DNA of 64,000 bases from Adenophora triphylla var. japonica (taxonomy: Eukaryota > Streptophyta > Magnoliopsida > Asterales > Campanulaceae): the NCBI GenBank assembly GCA_022495995.1, contig JAFEMH010000738.1, positions 369,001-433,000 of the forward strand, written 5' to 3'. Numbering within the stretch: the stretch's first letter is position 1; every line of letters begins with the position of its first letter. The position numbers and the translations under genes were made by a program. This document shows, piece after piece, positions 54,817-64,000 of the stretch. The notes under the pieces were generated by a model. The model searched no databases. It worked only from the letters and a program-made list of their open reading frames with translations, and was not told the DNA's origin.

Positions 54817-56965
54817 TGTTGTACCAGTCTTAGAAAAACTCTATTAGAAATGTGACAAGCCGTGTTCAATGCTTCACCCAAAATCTTTTCGAAATACTTT
54901 TGGAAAACATCATGGCACGGGCCATTTTCAGAAGATCCTATTTTTCTTTTCGGCCACACAATTTTGTTGGAACGTTTTAGAGGTCGAAAATTCATGGTGA
55001 ATTCCCCTTTTTCACAAAAAGTAGAAAAGGAAACATTATAAAATTCTTTTCCATGATTAGATCTTATATGAAAAATAGGTGAGCAAAACATATTTTTGAT
55101 TTTGGAATGTAAGAATTTAAACTTATCAAAAGTTTCAGATTTTTCTTTTAAAAAATAGATCCAAGTAAACCTAGAAAAATCATCCACAATGACATAAGAA
55201 TACCTCTTACCTCCCAGGCTATCTACCTCAATTGGACCCATTAAGTCCATGTGCAAAAGTTGAAAACAATGTGTTGTTCCAAAGTGTTGCTCTTGGTGTT
55301 GGGCAACATCAGTAACACAGGTTTGCTTATATTTAAGGCAATCCCCACACACAAATTTATCTTTAAAAATCAATTTGGGAATTCCTCTAATAGCATCAAA
55401 CCTAACAAGTTTCTCCAAATCTCTGTAATGGAGATGTCCCAATTTTTGATGCCACAAAAGTGTGTCATCAATTTTTGCCGAATGGCAAACCTGTTTGTCT
55501 TCAACAAGATAACAATTGTTACTAGATCTAGTTCCTGTCATCACGCAATTGTTAGTACAATCAAAGACTTCACAAGTATTTTTGTTGAATTTTACCTCTA
55601 AGTTGTCATCACAAAGTTGGCTAATACTAATTAAATTAGCTACAAGCCCATCTACATGCAAGACATTCTTTAAAGAAGGAAATCCAGAGACATTAAGTGT
55701 TCCTTTACCAATTATGTTACTCCTACTACCACCACCGTAAGTTACACTACCACTTTGAATTGGTTCATAATCTTTTAAAAACATTTTTGTTTCCGTCATA
55801 TGGCGTGAACAACCACTATCAAAATACCATGAACCTTTCACATTTGTTTTCAAGGCAGTATAAACGACATCACACCTCAGATTAGGCTTAGATTTACCTG
55901 ACTTCTTACTTGGATTTTTAACCTTCAGACTTTCTGTGTTATCTCGAGTGCTGGGTAACACCTCGGGTAACACAGAGGTACGGGACTGTTTTTTCAAAAG
56001 AGTTCGACAGCTTTTCTTAACATGTCCAGGGGTGTGACAATACTTGCACACTTTCTTTTTGTCTGAGGTTTCATTAGGAGAAAAATGTTCATTGTTAACT
56101 TGTTCTTTAATAAAACACATTTTATCATCCTTATTAGCCAAAGTAGAAGTGATTGCTTTTAAAGACTCTTGGAAACCAATACCTGCCTTGGGAGGTTTAC
56201 TCACACCAAGGATTTTATCCAACTTGGAAGACCTCGTGTTGAGCTTCTTGAATGTGGCCTCGGCTAAAGTTAGTTTGGCCTTGACTTTGTCCAGCTCTGC
56301 ATCCTTCTTGGTAAGTTGGACCTCTAGCTTAGTCATGCCCTCTTTCAACTTCTGAACTTCATTGGTCAAGAACACCACCTTTTTGTTCTCCTTCTTCCAT
56401 TCTACAAGCAATTCCTTATAGAGGTTCTTCAATTCAACAATGAGCTCATCCTTACTAAGCTCATCCTTTTGCTCATCTTCACGTGAGCTTCCTGCATCCA
56501 TGTTAGTTGAAACCATAAAACAAACAACATTAAGAAAACTGAAATTGTTATACCTGCTGGATGATATCTCAGGTGTTATCCCAGACCGGGTAACACTCGA
56601 GATATCATTTTCAGTATCCGAGTCACAAACAGTGACAAGCATAGTCGTTTGGTCTGAATCTTCAGATTGGTTGGTTCCATCTTCTTCATTGTCACTAAGG
56701 TACACCCATATATGAACGGACTCTAGTTGTTTGAGACCCAACTTGGTTAGATTTAGGGCTGACCTCAATGAGAATTCTATTGGAAGAACATTAGGAATAG
56801 ACTTTAATGCCCAAACATCAATTAATTTGATGCACGGACACAAGAGAGTCTTTACATATACATAAAGAATAAAAAGTCTTCCTAGAGATGGATTAGCAAG
56901 ATTCAAAGCCATGACAAAAAGGACCGAACACTTAGTATCGTCAAGTGATAGGCTCTGATACCAAT
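54817..56965 (-). pseudogene. Sirevirus-like gag C-terminus, protease and integrase
   Basis: Minus-strand frame, opening in the LTR (57101) without a clear start. From about 56500 it encodes MDAGSSREDEQKDEL, a Lys/Glu coiled coil (LTNEVQKLKEGMTKLEVQL), LDKILGVSKPPKAGIGF and the zinc knuckle CKYCHTPGHVKKSC. The protease has WYFDSGCSRHMTE (about 55815). GAG-pre-integrase has LWHQKLGHLHYRDLEKL, and the integrase core begins LLHMDLMGPIEV. The second catalytic segment reads IRSNHGKEF rather than IRSDNG.EF. The region after it shows QN.VAE.KNR and MARAMM only in other frames, so several small indels break the core. The usual gag N-terminal capsid domain is not seen. Confidence 0.85.
56952..56963 (-). 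promoter_or_regulatory. primer binding site of the Sirevirus-like element
   Basis: The minus strand reads TGGTATCAGAGC, two bases inside the 5' LTR. Initiator tRNA-Met type. Confidence 0.9.
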
Positions 56966-57961
56966 TGAAATTGTCACGGCCTGGATCACAAGTGATATCC
57001 AAGGTGATAACAGCACCAACGATAGCACTTGGGATAGCACACACACACTCCGAAATAAAACAACTTTTAAAAGAGTTTTGCAGCGGAATTAAAAGACACA
57101 AGAGTTAATTTTCTCAAGTTATATAATTATATAACTTGAGGGTGGCTCAAAAGCCAAGACTTTATCTTCACTATATAAATGATTACAAAGCCGAAAGTTT
57201 CCTAACTCTATTACAAGTAGAAAACGAATAGATCAAAACACAAACCCTATTCTACCCAAAACACAATCAAGTCCAAAGTACTTGAGAGTGGAAAGACAAA
57301 GTATGGGAGAAAGAGCAAACGGAACCAAAGATGTGTTTTGTCTCTTGTGCAAGGAGTGTAAAAGATGTGTGTAAATTGGTATATCTTCAAATGTCCACAC
57401 CTTGCCCATTTATAGTCTTCAAATGACTTGAAGGCTACTCAAAATAACAGCCTTGGGGCTGTTTTGGACGTTGAGGAGGAAGTGGGGAAGTGGTTGGAGT
57501 GTTCCTCAATTTAAGCAACCACTTTCCTTCAAAATAGCAACCGTGTTGTTTGATCACCAAGCCCAAGCTTCAACGCCTTGTACTCCCTAGCTTTATCCAT
57601 GTTGTACTCTCTTTGAATCAGCAACAAACCCTTTGAATAAGTCTTCCCACGTTTTTAATGTTTGCTAACTCAAAGAAGGTCTTGGACGGTTTATGCATAA
57701 AATGTTATTTATGCATAAATCTTTCTTTTCTAAATTTCCCATGTTTCTAGCTCATTCTCCAATCATATTGCAACCTGAATTATGGACATACACCATATAC
57801 TATACAGATAATATTAGCACATTAGTACATAAATAAATAATCAAGAAATGTACAACTATATAAATTCCAGCACAGGAAATCATCTACGATATCATCTACG
57901 ATATCATCTACGATATCATCTGGGAAATCATTCAAGATATCATCTGCGTTTTACACTAACA
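56966..57961 (-). repeat. 5' LTR of the Sirevirus-like element
   Basis: 996 bp, matching the left LTR except for one base noted by eye (CCCACG at 57649 versus CCCACA at 51852). Carries the same palindrome (57113-57140). Confidence 0.9.
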
Positions 57962-57966
57962 TTTTG

Positions 57967-59320
57967 GTTTTTGTTTATTGAGTTCTCTTCTTGGTGTGTT
58001 TTTACATCCTCCTCTCCCCTCCCTCTCTCTCTCCATATCTATGATTGTCTACGGTGCTTGGTTTAATTTTGTTTGCGGAAGAACGGTTACAACAACGATG
58101 ACGATGGCAGCATGAATGTGGTGGTATGTGTGTATAGTTTGGTAGATTTTTTTAGTTTTTCTTCATGCTTTATAGAATTGGTCCTTATTGGAGGTATAGC
58201 TGGCTGTTTATGGGTGATTGTGTTGGTTCTGTCACTGTTGTCGCCACCGTAGTAACAAAAAAAAGTGAATATCATTTTGAAACGGAGGGATATTTATTTG
58301 GAACAGGGAAATGTACTCATATCTTTAAATTTTGTCTATAAATTGAATTATTGGGTTATAGGTCAAACTTTAAAGTGGTGGTTTAATAGTGGTGGTTTAA
58401 TTCTTGAAAGTATATGTAGTCAATTTAAAGATAATTACGATGAATTTGCTTGAATTGTGCACAAATTATGTTGGCAAAGTATATTTTTTGGGTTTTAGGT
58501 TGTTGGAATTACCTTTAGTTTTGGAATTACCTTTAGCAGATGTTGCATTTGTTCCAAAAATGCAACATTTGCTGACATTGAGGAGGGTATTGTACTAGCT
58601 TGAAATGTCATTGCTGATATTATACATGCTGCTAATATTTGATTGTCGTGTTCTTTTTCTAGCCGATTTGTGTCCGAATTCTTAACGTACTTGGTCCATA
58701 TTCTTGGTAGGAATTTCTTTTTTGGGTTGGAGATATTGTGCGAGGATTTTGATTCGTGGGTTAGGGAGAGGATTGGGTGAGGTTTGAGGTCTTTCACTTT
58801 CTTGATATCGGCTTCATCCTCAGGTTTCGAGTGCCTTGAGATCTCTTGGACAGTGATCCATGGCATCCAGAGGTGTGAATCCATGACATGAATGTTTACA
58901 GCATTTTCGTTGGCCTTGATATTTGATTTGTTTGAGGAAGAATTTTAGTGTCAACACAAAATATTTGAGAAATAACTCAGTAAGGCAAACATACTAACAA
59001 TATTAGTTTTTCAATTTTCATGAATATGACTAGATATTTATAGCTTTTTTTTATCAAATTAAATATAGTAGCTGAAATTCAAGATACAGACCTAATGAAA
59101 CATAAATTTTTGTTATCTTTAAACAACATTATTTTTGTTGTGTAGTATGTCTATAGGGGGTGTTATTTCTACATGACATTAGTACTACATTCTCATGATA
59201 TATCGTTTCACTTTTTGCTTTTCTATTTAGCTTTTCTATTTTGATGAATTTCGAGATATTGGAGAGATTTTAATGATGCTCATCTTTATATTTTCTTCGC
59301 TTGACCATCATGCATGACGT
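57967..59320 (+). other. Helitron H2 interior right of the nested Copia
   Basis: Contains scraps that may be captured (a minus-strand frame of 129 codons at 58495-58884 with MDSHLWMPWITVQEISRHSK), which I do not recognise. A short direct repeat TTGGAATTACCTTTAG occurs at 58503 and 58523. Confidence 0.4.
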
Positions 59321-59552
59321 CCCGTGCCATTGGCACGGGCATTTGAGTACTAATCTATATTACAATAAAGGTGAGTTTTAACCGCCATACAAAGAGTGAT
59401 CAGGATTCAATTTTAAAAAAGACAAATAGTGGCTGAGATTGATTCTCACCTCCAACATCAGTTTTAATTTTTTTTTATTTTCAATCGTTGGATTTCTTTT
59501 CAATTTGTTTGATCCTACGGCTGTAGATTGACGGTTTCTATTTCAATACATA

Positions 59553-59748
59553 CTCCCTCCATCACGAGACTTTTAGTCAAATTGCAATAATTTTAACTAT
59601 TAATTTAAAAATCATTATTGAAAATATTATTAATTGTGTTATAATAATAATAAAAAAATTATTAGAATCACTATTTTTTATTTAAATTATTGATCAAAGT
59701 TACATCAATTTGACTAAAAATTTTCATTTACGTGGGACGGTACGGGAG
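59553..59748. mobile_element. Stowaway MITE (196 bp)
   Basis: Ends CTCCCTCCATCACGAG and, inverted, CTCCCGTACCGTCCCACG, with TA at 59551-59552 and 59749-59750. TTTTAGTCAAATTG near the left end pairs with ATTTGACTAAAAATT near the right. Confidence 0.7.
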
Positions 59749-59965
59749 TATAATAATGTAGTAATAGTATACTGTACATAACTATTATTTGGAAATTGAC
59801 GTGTACCAAGATTTTCAATTCAAATGTAAATGAAAAGAAAACCAGCAAGTGGTCTGGTTGTGTGTACCGCTGTCTGACTTTCTCTCAATTTAAAATTTAA
59901 CTGAAATGGATTTTGGTTACTTTTGTAATATAGTTTTTAAAAATAAAAGTGTGTAGATCTGATCA

Positions 59966-60220
59966 CTCCCTTTATTTCGCAGAATCAACTCAATCAAATT
60001 TTGACATATTTTTATAAAAAAATATGAATAATTTTATAGAAAAATATAGATATTTCAATGATATTCTAAAAAATTGTTATTGATAGTATTTTTAATGGTA
60101 AAACAATAACAATTTTTATAATTGCAAAAAAAATATCTAAATTTTCATAAAATATGGTCAAAATTCGATTGAGTTGACTATTAAAGTCAAAGTGATCTAA
60201 ATTTTTCGAGACGGAGGGAG
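59966..60220. mobile_element. Stowaway-like MITE (255 bp)
   Basis: Ends CTCCCTTTATTTCGCAGA and, inverted, CTCCCTCCGTCTCGAAAA, with AATCAACTCAATC and GATTGAGTTGACT pairing inside. TA follows on the right (60221-60222); the left TA is altered to CA. Confidence 0.65.
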
Positions 60221-60435
60221 TATTTGTTTTTATAATCTGTTGCAAATAAAAAAAATTATGATGTTATATTTCCAAGTCATATATCATGGACATCTTTTTT
60301 TAATGGACAATTTGATCATTTTAAATGACATATTACCCGGAGTTAGTTTCATGACTAACTTTCGTTAGCCGAAATGCATACTTTGACCTTAATTTAACGC
60401 AATATTTCCTCTACTTCTATTCCGAATAATCTCAC

Positions 60436-61080
60436 CCACTTTTCTCTCTCACCTCAGTTCATAACTGCCTATTGACTTTACACAAAGAACGGTTGATATC
60501 GATCCATAACCGCTACGATCCAAGGGCTGTCATTTGATAATTTATTTTCTTCTTCAATTTTAACCGTAAGATTAATTATCAATGCTTTAATCCAACGACT
60601 CTCATTAACCAGTTTCTAAAATTATCCCTGAATTTATCAATCACAATCTCTCTATATTTTTCGTGATATCAGTATACTTCAGTTATTTCATATTAAATAT
60701 TTTTTATAAAATATAATATTTATTTATTAATGTGACTCATTTGTAATACTCATAACGACTATCGTCTTACTATTTTCTATCTCATTTTCTCTCTCAGCTC
60801 AGTTCATAACTGCCTATTGACTTTACACAAAGATCGGTAGATATCAATCCATAACAGCTACGATCCAAGGGCTGTCAATTGATAATTTATTTTCTTCTTC
60901 AATTCTAACCGTAAAATTATTATCAATGCTTTAATCCAACGACTCTCATTAATCGGTTTCGAAAATTATCCCTGAATTTATCAATCACAATCTTTCTCTA
61001 TTTTTCGTGATATCAGTATATTTCAGTTGTTTCATATTAAATAATTTTTATAAAATTTAATATATTGTTGTATTAATAAT
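60436..61080. repeat. two-copy tandem duplication (period about 345 bp) in H3
   Basis: CAGTTCATAACTGCCTATTG recurs 345 bp later (60455 and 60800), and homology runs on through GGGCTGTCA, ATCCAACGACTCTCATTAA and TTCGTGATATCAGTATA. The copies differ by a few substitutions and small indels. Confidence 0.85.
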
Positions 61081-61649
61081 AATATTTAAAATTTTATGAA
61101 TAAATAAATTTTAGTAACTTTTTTGTTAAATTTCAATTAAATTAACTAAAAAATAAAGTTAAGAGATTTATAATAGGATTGATAACTAACTAACTAACTA
61201 AATGGCGAGACTTAATATCGATAACATGACACATTTATATATAACTTTATATATGTGTATATATTGATCTAATGCATGTTTTAAATAGGTTTTCCCGCGT
61301 TGGGCAGAAGATTTGCAAGATACTGAAGCTCCAAGTGATTCACAAATGACTCCACCACCGTATGAAGATATATGAGATGGTTCCTTATGATTTTGTTATT
61401 TTGTAACAGGAGTGAAGTGGAGAAAGTATCGTGGAAAGGAAATGGTGAGGATAGGTGCATTGATGTAATTTTGCAATTGCTTATAGTACTTTGTTTATGG
61501 CACAATTATGTTTCAATCATAATTGAGTTATGTTAAAGTCCAAGAATGATATGTATGTGGAATTGGAGAGTGATGTGGGAACGGTTTATGGAGAAATCCA
61601 TCTTTGCAACTTAAAAAACGGTGAACCAATTTTTATCCCTTATGGTATA

Positions 61650-61924
61650 CTCCCTCCGTCCCGGACCTACATGCCTAGTTTGACTTTTCACGTAAATTAA
61701 GGAGAGAGTATTATATTGAAAGTGTTGTGAGTGTGAAAATAAAATAGGAGAGAGAATGAGTGGAGGGAATAGTAAATTATAATGGTGTTGTGAGTATTAA
61801 AATAATGTAGGAGAGAGAATGAGTGGAGGAAATAGTAAAGATTCCTTTTCATTTTAGGAAATGTGCACGTAGGTTTGGGACGCACAAAATGAAAAGTGTG
61901 CACGTAGGTATGGGACGGAGGGAG
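61650..61924. mobile_element. Stowaway MITE (275 bp)
   Basis: Ends CTCCCTCCGTCCC and, inverted, CTCCCTCCGTCCC, a perfect match, with TA on both sides inside GGTATA and TATACC. The interior holds two copies of a GGAGAGAGAATGAGTGGAGG segment. Confidence 0.9.
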
Positions 61925-61943
61925 TATACCATAAATTTGAACA

Positions 61944-62250
61944 TTTGTTGTTATTTGTGCACTTTTAGATTCTTTCACATTTTTAGTTTGATACTTCAAT
62001 CTAACATTTGAATTTTCATTTACTTTCAAATTGATGCAAGAGTTAAGGATAAACTTAGGCAATATATGTTTGTAGTTTGTGATTGTTTGCTACTCTATTT
62101 GTTATTATTTGTGCATATTTAGCTTCTTTCACATTTTCAGTTTGATACTTCAATCTAACATTTTAATTTTCATATACTTTCAAGTTGATGCAAGAGTCAA
62201 GAATAAATTTAGGCAATATCAATTTATAGTTTGTGATTGTTTGCTATTCT
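61944..62250. repeat. two-copy tandem duplication (about 153 bp) near the H3 3' end
   Basis: TTTGATACTTCAATCTAACA and the flanking TTTGTGATTGTTTGCTA occur twice. Non-coding. Confidence 0.75.
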
Positions 62251-62384
62251 ATTTTCATGAATTTTGAGATATTAGGAATTTTGAGACATTGGATACTTAT
62301 AATGGTGTTTATCTTTTAATTTTCTTCACTTGACTACCCATGCATACTGTTCCCGTGTCATTGGCACGGGTCAGAGAGTACTAG

Positions 62385-62805
62385 TTTTAATTAATTAGGA
62401 AGTAGCCACAGCATCTTTAATTAATTAAAACTATAAATTTTAGATTTAGGATCACAAATTTGGAATGAACATTAATTGTAATTAATCATATTTTATATAA
62501 TAAATTTTATCCCACATGAATTTTTATTATATTATGTATGGTTAATTAGGGTAAAATATCAAACTATATTTTCTAATTTACCCACAGGGATTAGAAAAAG
62601 GAACATAGTTTTGATGGTTTTATTATAAAGTTAAATGAATCTAATTGAATTAGAACTTTAGCCCACAGGCAAGTTTTATGTCACTAGGTTCATGTTTTGC
62701 ATGTTTTTACATTGGTAGATCATGCTATATTTCACTAGCCTCAATATTAATAATATGAGCATTTACAATTAATTTGCAGCTATTCAATCTGTTGATTACC
62801 CTGAT
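62385..62805 (+). other. Copia-3 leader, right part
   Basis: AT-rich leader after H3, leading to the gag region. An acceptor-like AATTTGCAG lies at about 62770-62779, before AGCTATTCAATC. No separate gene seen. Confidence 0.5.
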
Positions 62806-63627
62806 ATGAGATTTGATGTTCCCGAGCTTAAAGGGGATAACTACAAAGTGTGGAAGGAAAGAGTTCTCCTTCATTTAGGATGGTTGGACCTTGACTATGC
62901 CATAAGGAAGAATGAACCCCCTCAAATTACTGAAACTAGCCTTTCGGATGCTGTTGATCTTTATGAAAAATGGGACCGATCTAATCGTCTCTGTGTGAGT
63001 TTCATAAAGACTAAGATCTCAGCTGGGATAAGGGGTTCAGTCGAGCATATCAAGAAGGTTCAAGAATTACTAAAGGATGTTGATGATCAGTTTGCCACTT
63101 CAGATAAGGCAATGGCAAGCACCCTGATCATGGAGTTTACATCCCTAAGGCTCAATAGCATTAAGGGTGTGCGTGATCATATCATTATAGCGGCTCAGCT
63201 AAAAGCATTAGAGGTTGAGATGTCGTAAGTCTTATTGGTTCATTATGCCATTTCCACCTTACCTCACCAGTATGGCCCATTCAAGATATCCTACAACACA
63301 CATAAGGATAAATGGACAATCAATGAATTGATGACCATGTGTGTTCAGGAAGAGGGCAGGCTGCTTATGGAGGCTAAGGAAAAGGAGAGTGTGAATTTTA
63401 CTACAGTTGGAAAGAACAAGAAGAATGGTCAAGCCAAGGACAAGGGAAAGGGAAAAATCCCTTCCAACAAGGACATTAAGAAGGATCCCGTGTGCTTCTT
63501 TTGCAAAAAGAAGGAACACATTAAGAAGGAATGTTCTAAGTTCAAGAATTGGCTTGATAAGAAAGGTACTCAACTTTCCTTTGTTTGTTATGAATCCAAT
63601 ATGACTATTGTAAATCATAATACATAG
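62806..63627 (+). pseudogene. Copia-3 gag, one internal stop
   Basis: Starts MRFDVPELKGDNYKVWKERV, the standard Copia gag opening, and continues with the UBN2-type capsid region (EKWDRSNRLCVSFIKTKI, HIKKVQELLKDVDDQFATSD). A TAA at 63226-63228 interrupts the frame (EVEMS*VLLVHYA). The same frame resumes with HYAISTLPHQYGPFK, a Lys-rich stretch and the zinc knuckle CFFCKKKEHIKKEC (one His/Gly position differs from CX2CX4HX4C in context). It ends TAG at 63625-63627, where a Trp is usual before WIDSGS. Confidence 0.88.
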
Positions 63628-63865
63628 TGGATTGATTCGGGCTCTACAATTCACATTACCACTTCATTGCAGGGATTGCAAAACCTGCGAAAACCAGTGG
63701 GAAATGAATGCGGCGTCTATTCAGGAAATCAGATGCCTTCGTGTGTAGAGGCCGTTGGAATGTGCAATTTAGTTTTAAGTAGTGGTTTTCATTTAAGTTT
63801 GAAAAAGACCTTTTATATTCCCAGTTTTTCTAGGAATTTAATTTCCGTTTCTAGGCTTGTATCAG
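63628..63865 (+). pseudogene. Copia-3 protease start
   Basis: In the same frame as gag: WIDSGSTIHITTS is the Copia aspartic protease active-site region, followed by FYIPSFSRNLISVSRLVSD, a conserved segment. The reading frame then leaves the family pattern at about 63866, where unrelated sequence starts. Confidence 0.8.
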
Positions 63866-64000
63866 ACAGGGTTGCACGATTCGTAGTTCTTCCGATTCGA
63901 ATTCGCGATTCGCTCAATTCATGGAATCCGATACGTAGAGTATTACAATTATTGCGATTCGCGAATTCGCAATATTAGTACGTTTGATTTAAATAAATAT
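63866..64000. mobile_element. insertion at the window end (MITE-like, rich in CGATTCG)
   Basis: From AGGGTTGCACGATTCG the sequence is unlike Copia and consists of CGATTCG/GAATCG-type motifs (GCGATTCGCGAATTCGC). The start AGGGTTG is what several hAT MITEs show. The right end is outside the window, so superfamily and target duplication are untested. Confidence 0.4.

Larger units (their letters stand above)
51174..57961 (-). mobile_element. Sirevirus-like Copia element, recent and non-autonomous (6.8 kb)
   Basis: Bounded by 996-bp LTRs (51174-52169 and 56966-57961), each TGAAATTG...ACTAACA on the plus strand, and by a perfect 5-bp target duplication TTTTG (51169-51173 and 57962-57966). On the minus strand the order is 5' LTR (right), PBS, coiled-coil gag end with zinc knuckle, protease, GAG-pre-integrase, broken integrase, then 1.9 kb without RT or RNase H, PPT, 3' LTR (left). 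By eye the LTRs differ at one base. The gag type (coiled coil plus CX2CX4HX4C) fits Sireviruses. It cannot supply its own RT. Confidence 0.9.
49141..59353 (+). mobile_element. Helitron H2 (about 3.4 kb without the nested Copia)
   Basis: 5' end TCTATAATACAATACACAGA after an A; 3' end is the hairpin CCCGTGCC-ATT-GGCACGGG (59321-59339), ten bases, then CTAA (59350-59353) and a T, which is the first base of the next Helitron. No Rep/helicase is encoded. Carries a probable captured gene exon (50480-50581) and is interrupted by a Sirevirus-like Copia element with its own 5-bp target duplication (51169-57966). Confidence 0.65.
59354..62384 (+). mobile_element. Helitron H3 (3.0 kb), head-to-tail with H2
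   Basis: 5' end TCTATATTACAATAAAGGTG directly after the CTAA of H2; 3' end is the hairpin CCCGTGTC-ATT-GGCACGGG (62352-62370, one mismatch), ten bases, then CTAG (62381-62384) and T. The last 130 bp resemble the end of H2 (TTTTCTTC(G/A)CTTGAC, CCCGTG, GAGTACTA), so they are the same family. No proteins. It carries three Stowaway-like MITEs and two tandem duplications. Confidence 0.75.
48092..64000 (+). mobile_element. Copia-3: Ty1/Copia element split by two Helitrons, continues past the window
   Basis: 5' LTR (about 48092-48429), PBS at 48432, leader 48444-49140, then 13.2 kb of foreign DNA (49141-62384), then more leader and gag at 62806-63627, and the protease start at 63628. The split halves read as one element. 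RT, integrase and the 3' LTR lie beyond 64000, and the protease region is interrupted again near 63866. Confidence 0.7.

Noticed and set aside
58495..58884. 129-codon minus-strand frame as a gene
   Set aside because: No domain recognised, lies inside Helitron H2, no start or leader signal; could be a captured scrap.

Overview
This is a transposon-rich piece of a flowering-plant nuclear genome, most likely a eudicot. The evidence is a full TOC159-type chloroplast import receptor gene, a family of F-box/FBA genes, and plant-type Copia, Ty3/Gypsy (Tat), Helitron, Stowaway, hAT and Mutator-like elements. I cannot name the species. Only two genes look intact and host-encoded: an F-box gene (22780-23847, +) and TOC159 (24173-28432, -), which converge.

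Layout. 1-1267 is the 3' end of a Copia element, inserted into the reverse transcriptase of a Tat-type Gypsy element (1268 to about 6034). The Gypsy remnant carries broken pol pieces and a spliced antisense gene. 6830-10036 is a non-coding LTR element (LARD-like) with striking tandem arrays; it ends inside an F-box pseudogene. 10037-11084 and 17319-23847 form a tandem array of F-box units: a remnant, two copies A and B with the same damage, and intact copy C. A 6.2 kb Helitron (11085-17318) sits between the remnant and copy A, and its empty site can be read in copies B and C. The F-box units also hold a Stowaway MITE with an hAT MITE nested inside it.

23848-30977 holds TOC159, with a 1.2 kb foldback Mutator-like element 282 bp upstream of its start codon. 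30978 to about 43150 is a nearly complete Tat Gypsy element: LTR, PBS, gag, protease, RT, two RNase H regions, integrase, a tandem repeat, a spliced antisense gene, PPT and LTR. Its coding regions are broken by stops and frameshifts that are mostly C-to-T or G-to-A.

43158-48091 is mostly unassigned AT-rich DNA with a MITE, an LTR remnant and a Helitron end. From about 48092 to the window end there is a Copia element (5' LTR, PBS, leader, gag, protease start). Its leader is split by two head-to-tail Helitrons (49141-59353 and 59354-62384). The first Helitron holds a probable captured exon of an SKU5-like multicopper oxidase gene and is itself split by a recent Sirevirus-like Copia element (51174-57961, minus strand). 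That element has near-identical 996 bp LTRs and a perfect 5-bp TSD, but no RT.

The most unusual signals are: (i) antisense genes with in-frame, canonical introns in both Tat elements; (ii) tandem Helitrons and Helitron insertions with readable empty sites; (iii) a recently inserted Copia element that cannot have moved on its own proteins; (iv) 46-bp and 56-bp arrays inside a non-coding LTR element. I see no CRISPR array, rRNA or tRNA. All boundaries were read by eye without alignment software.
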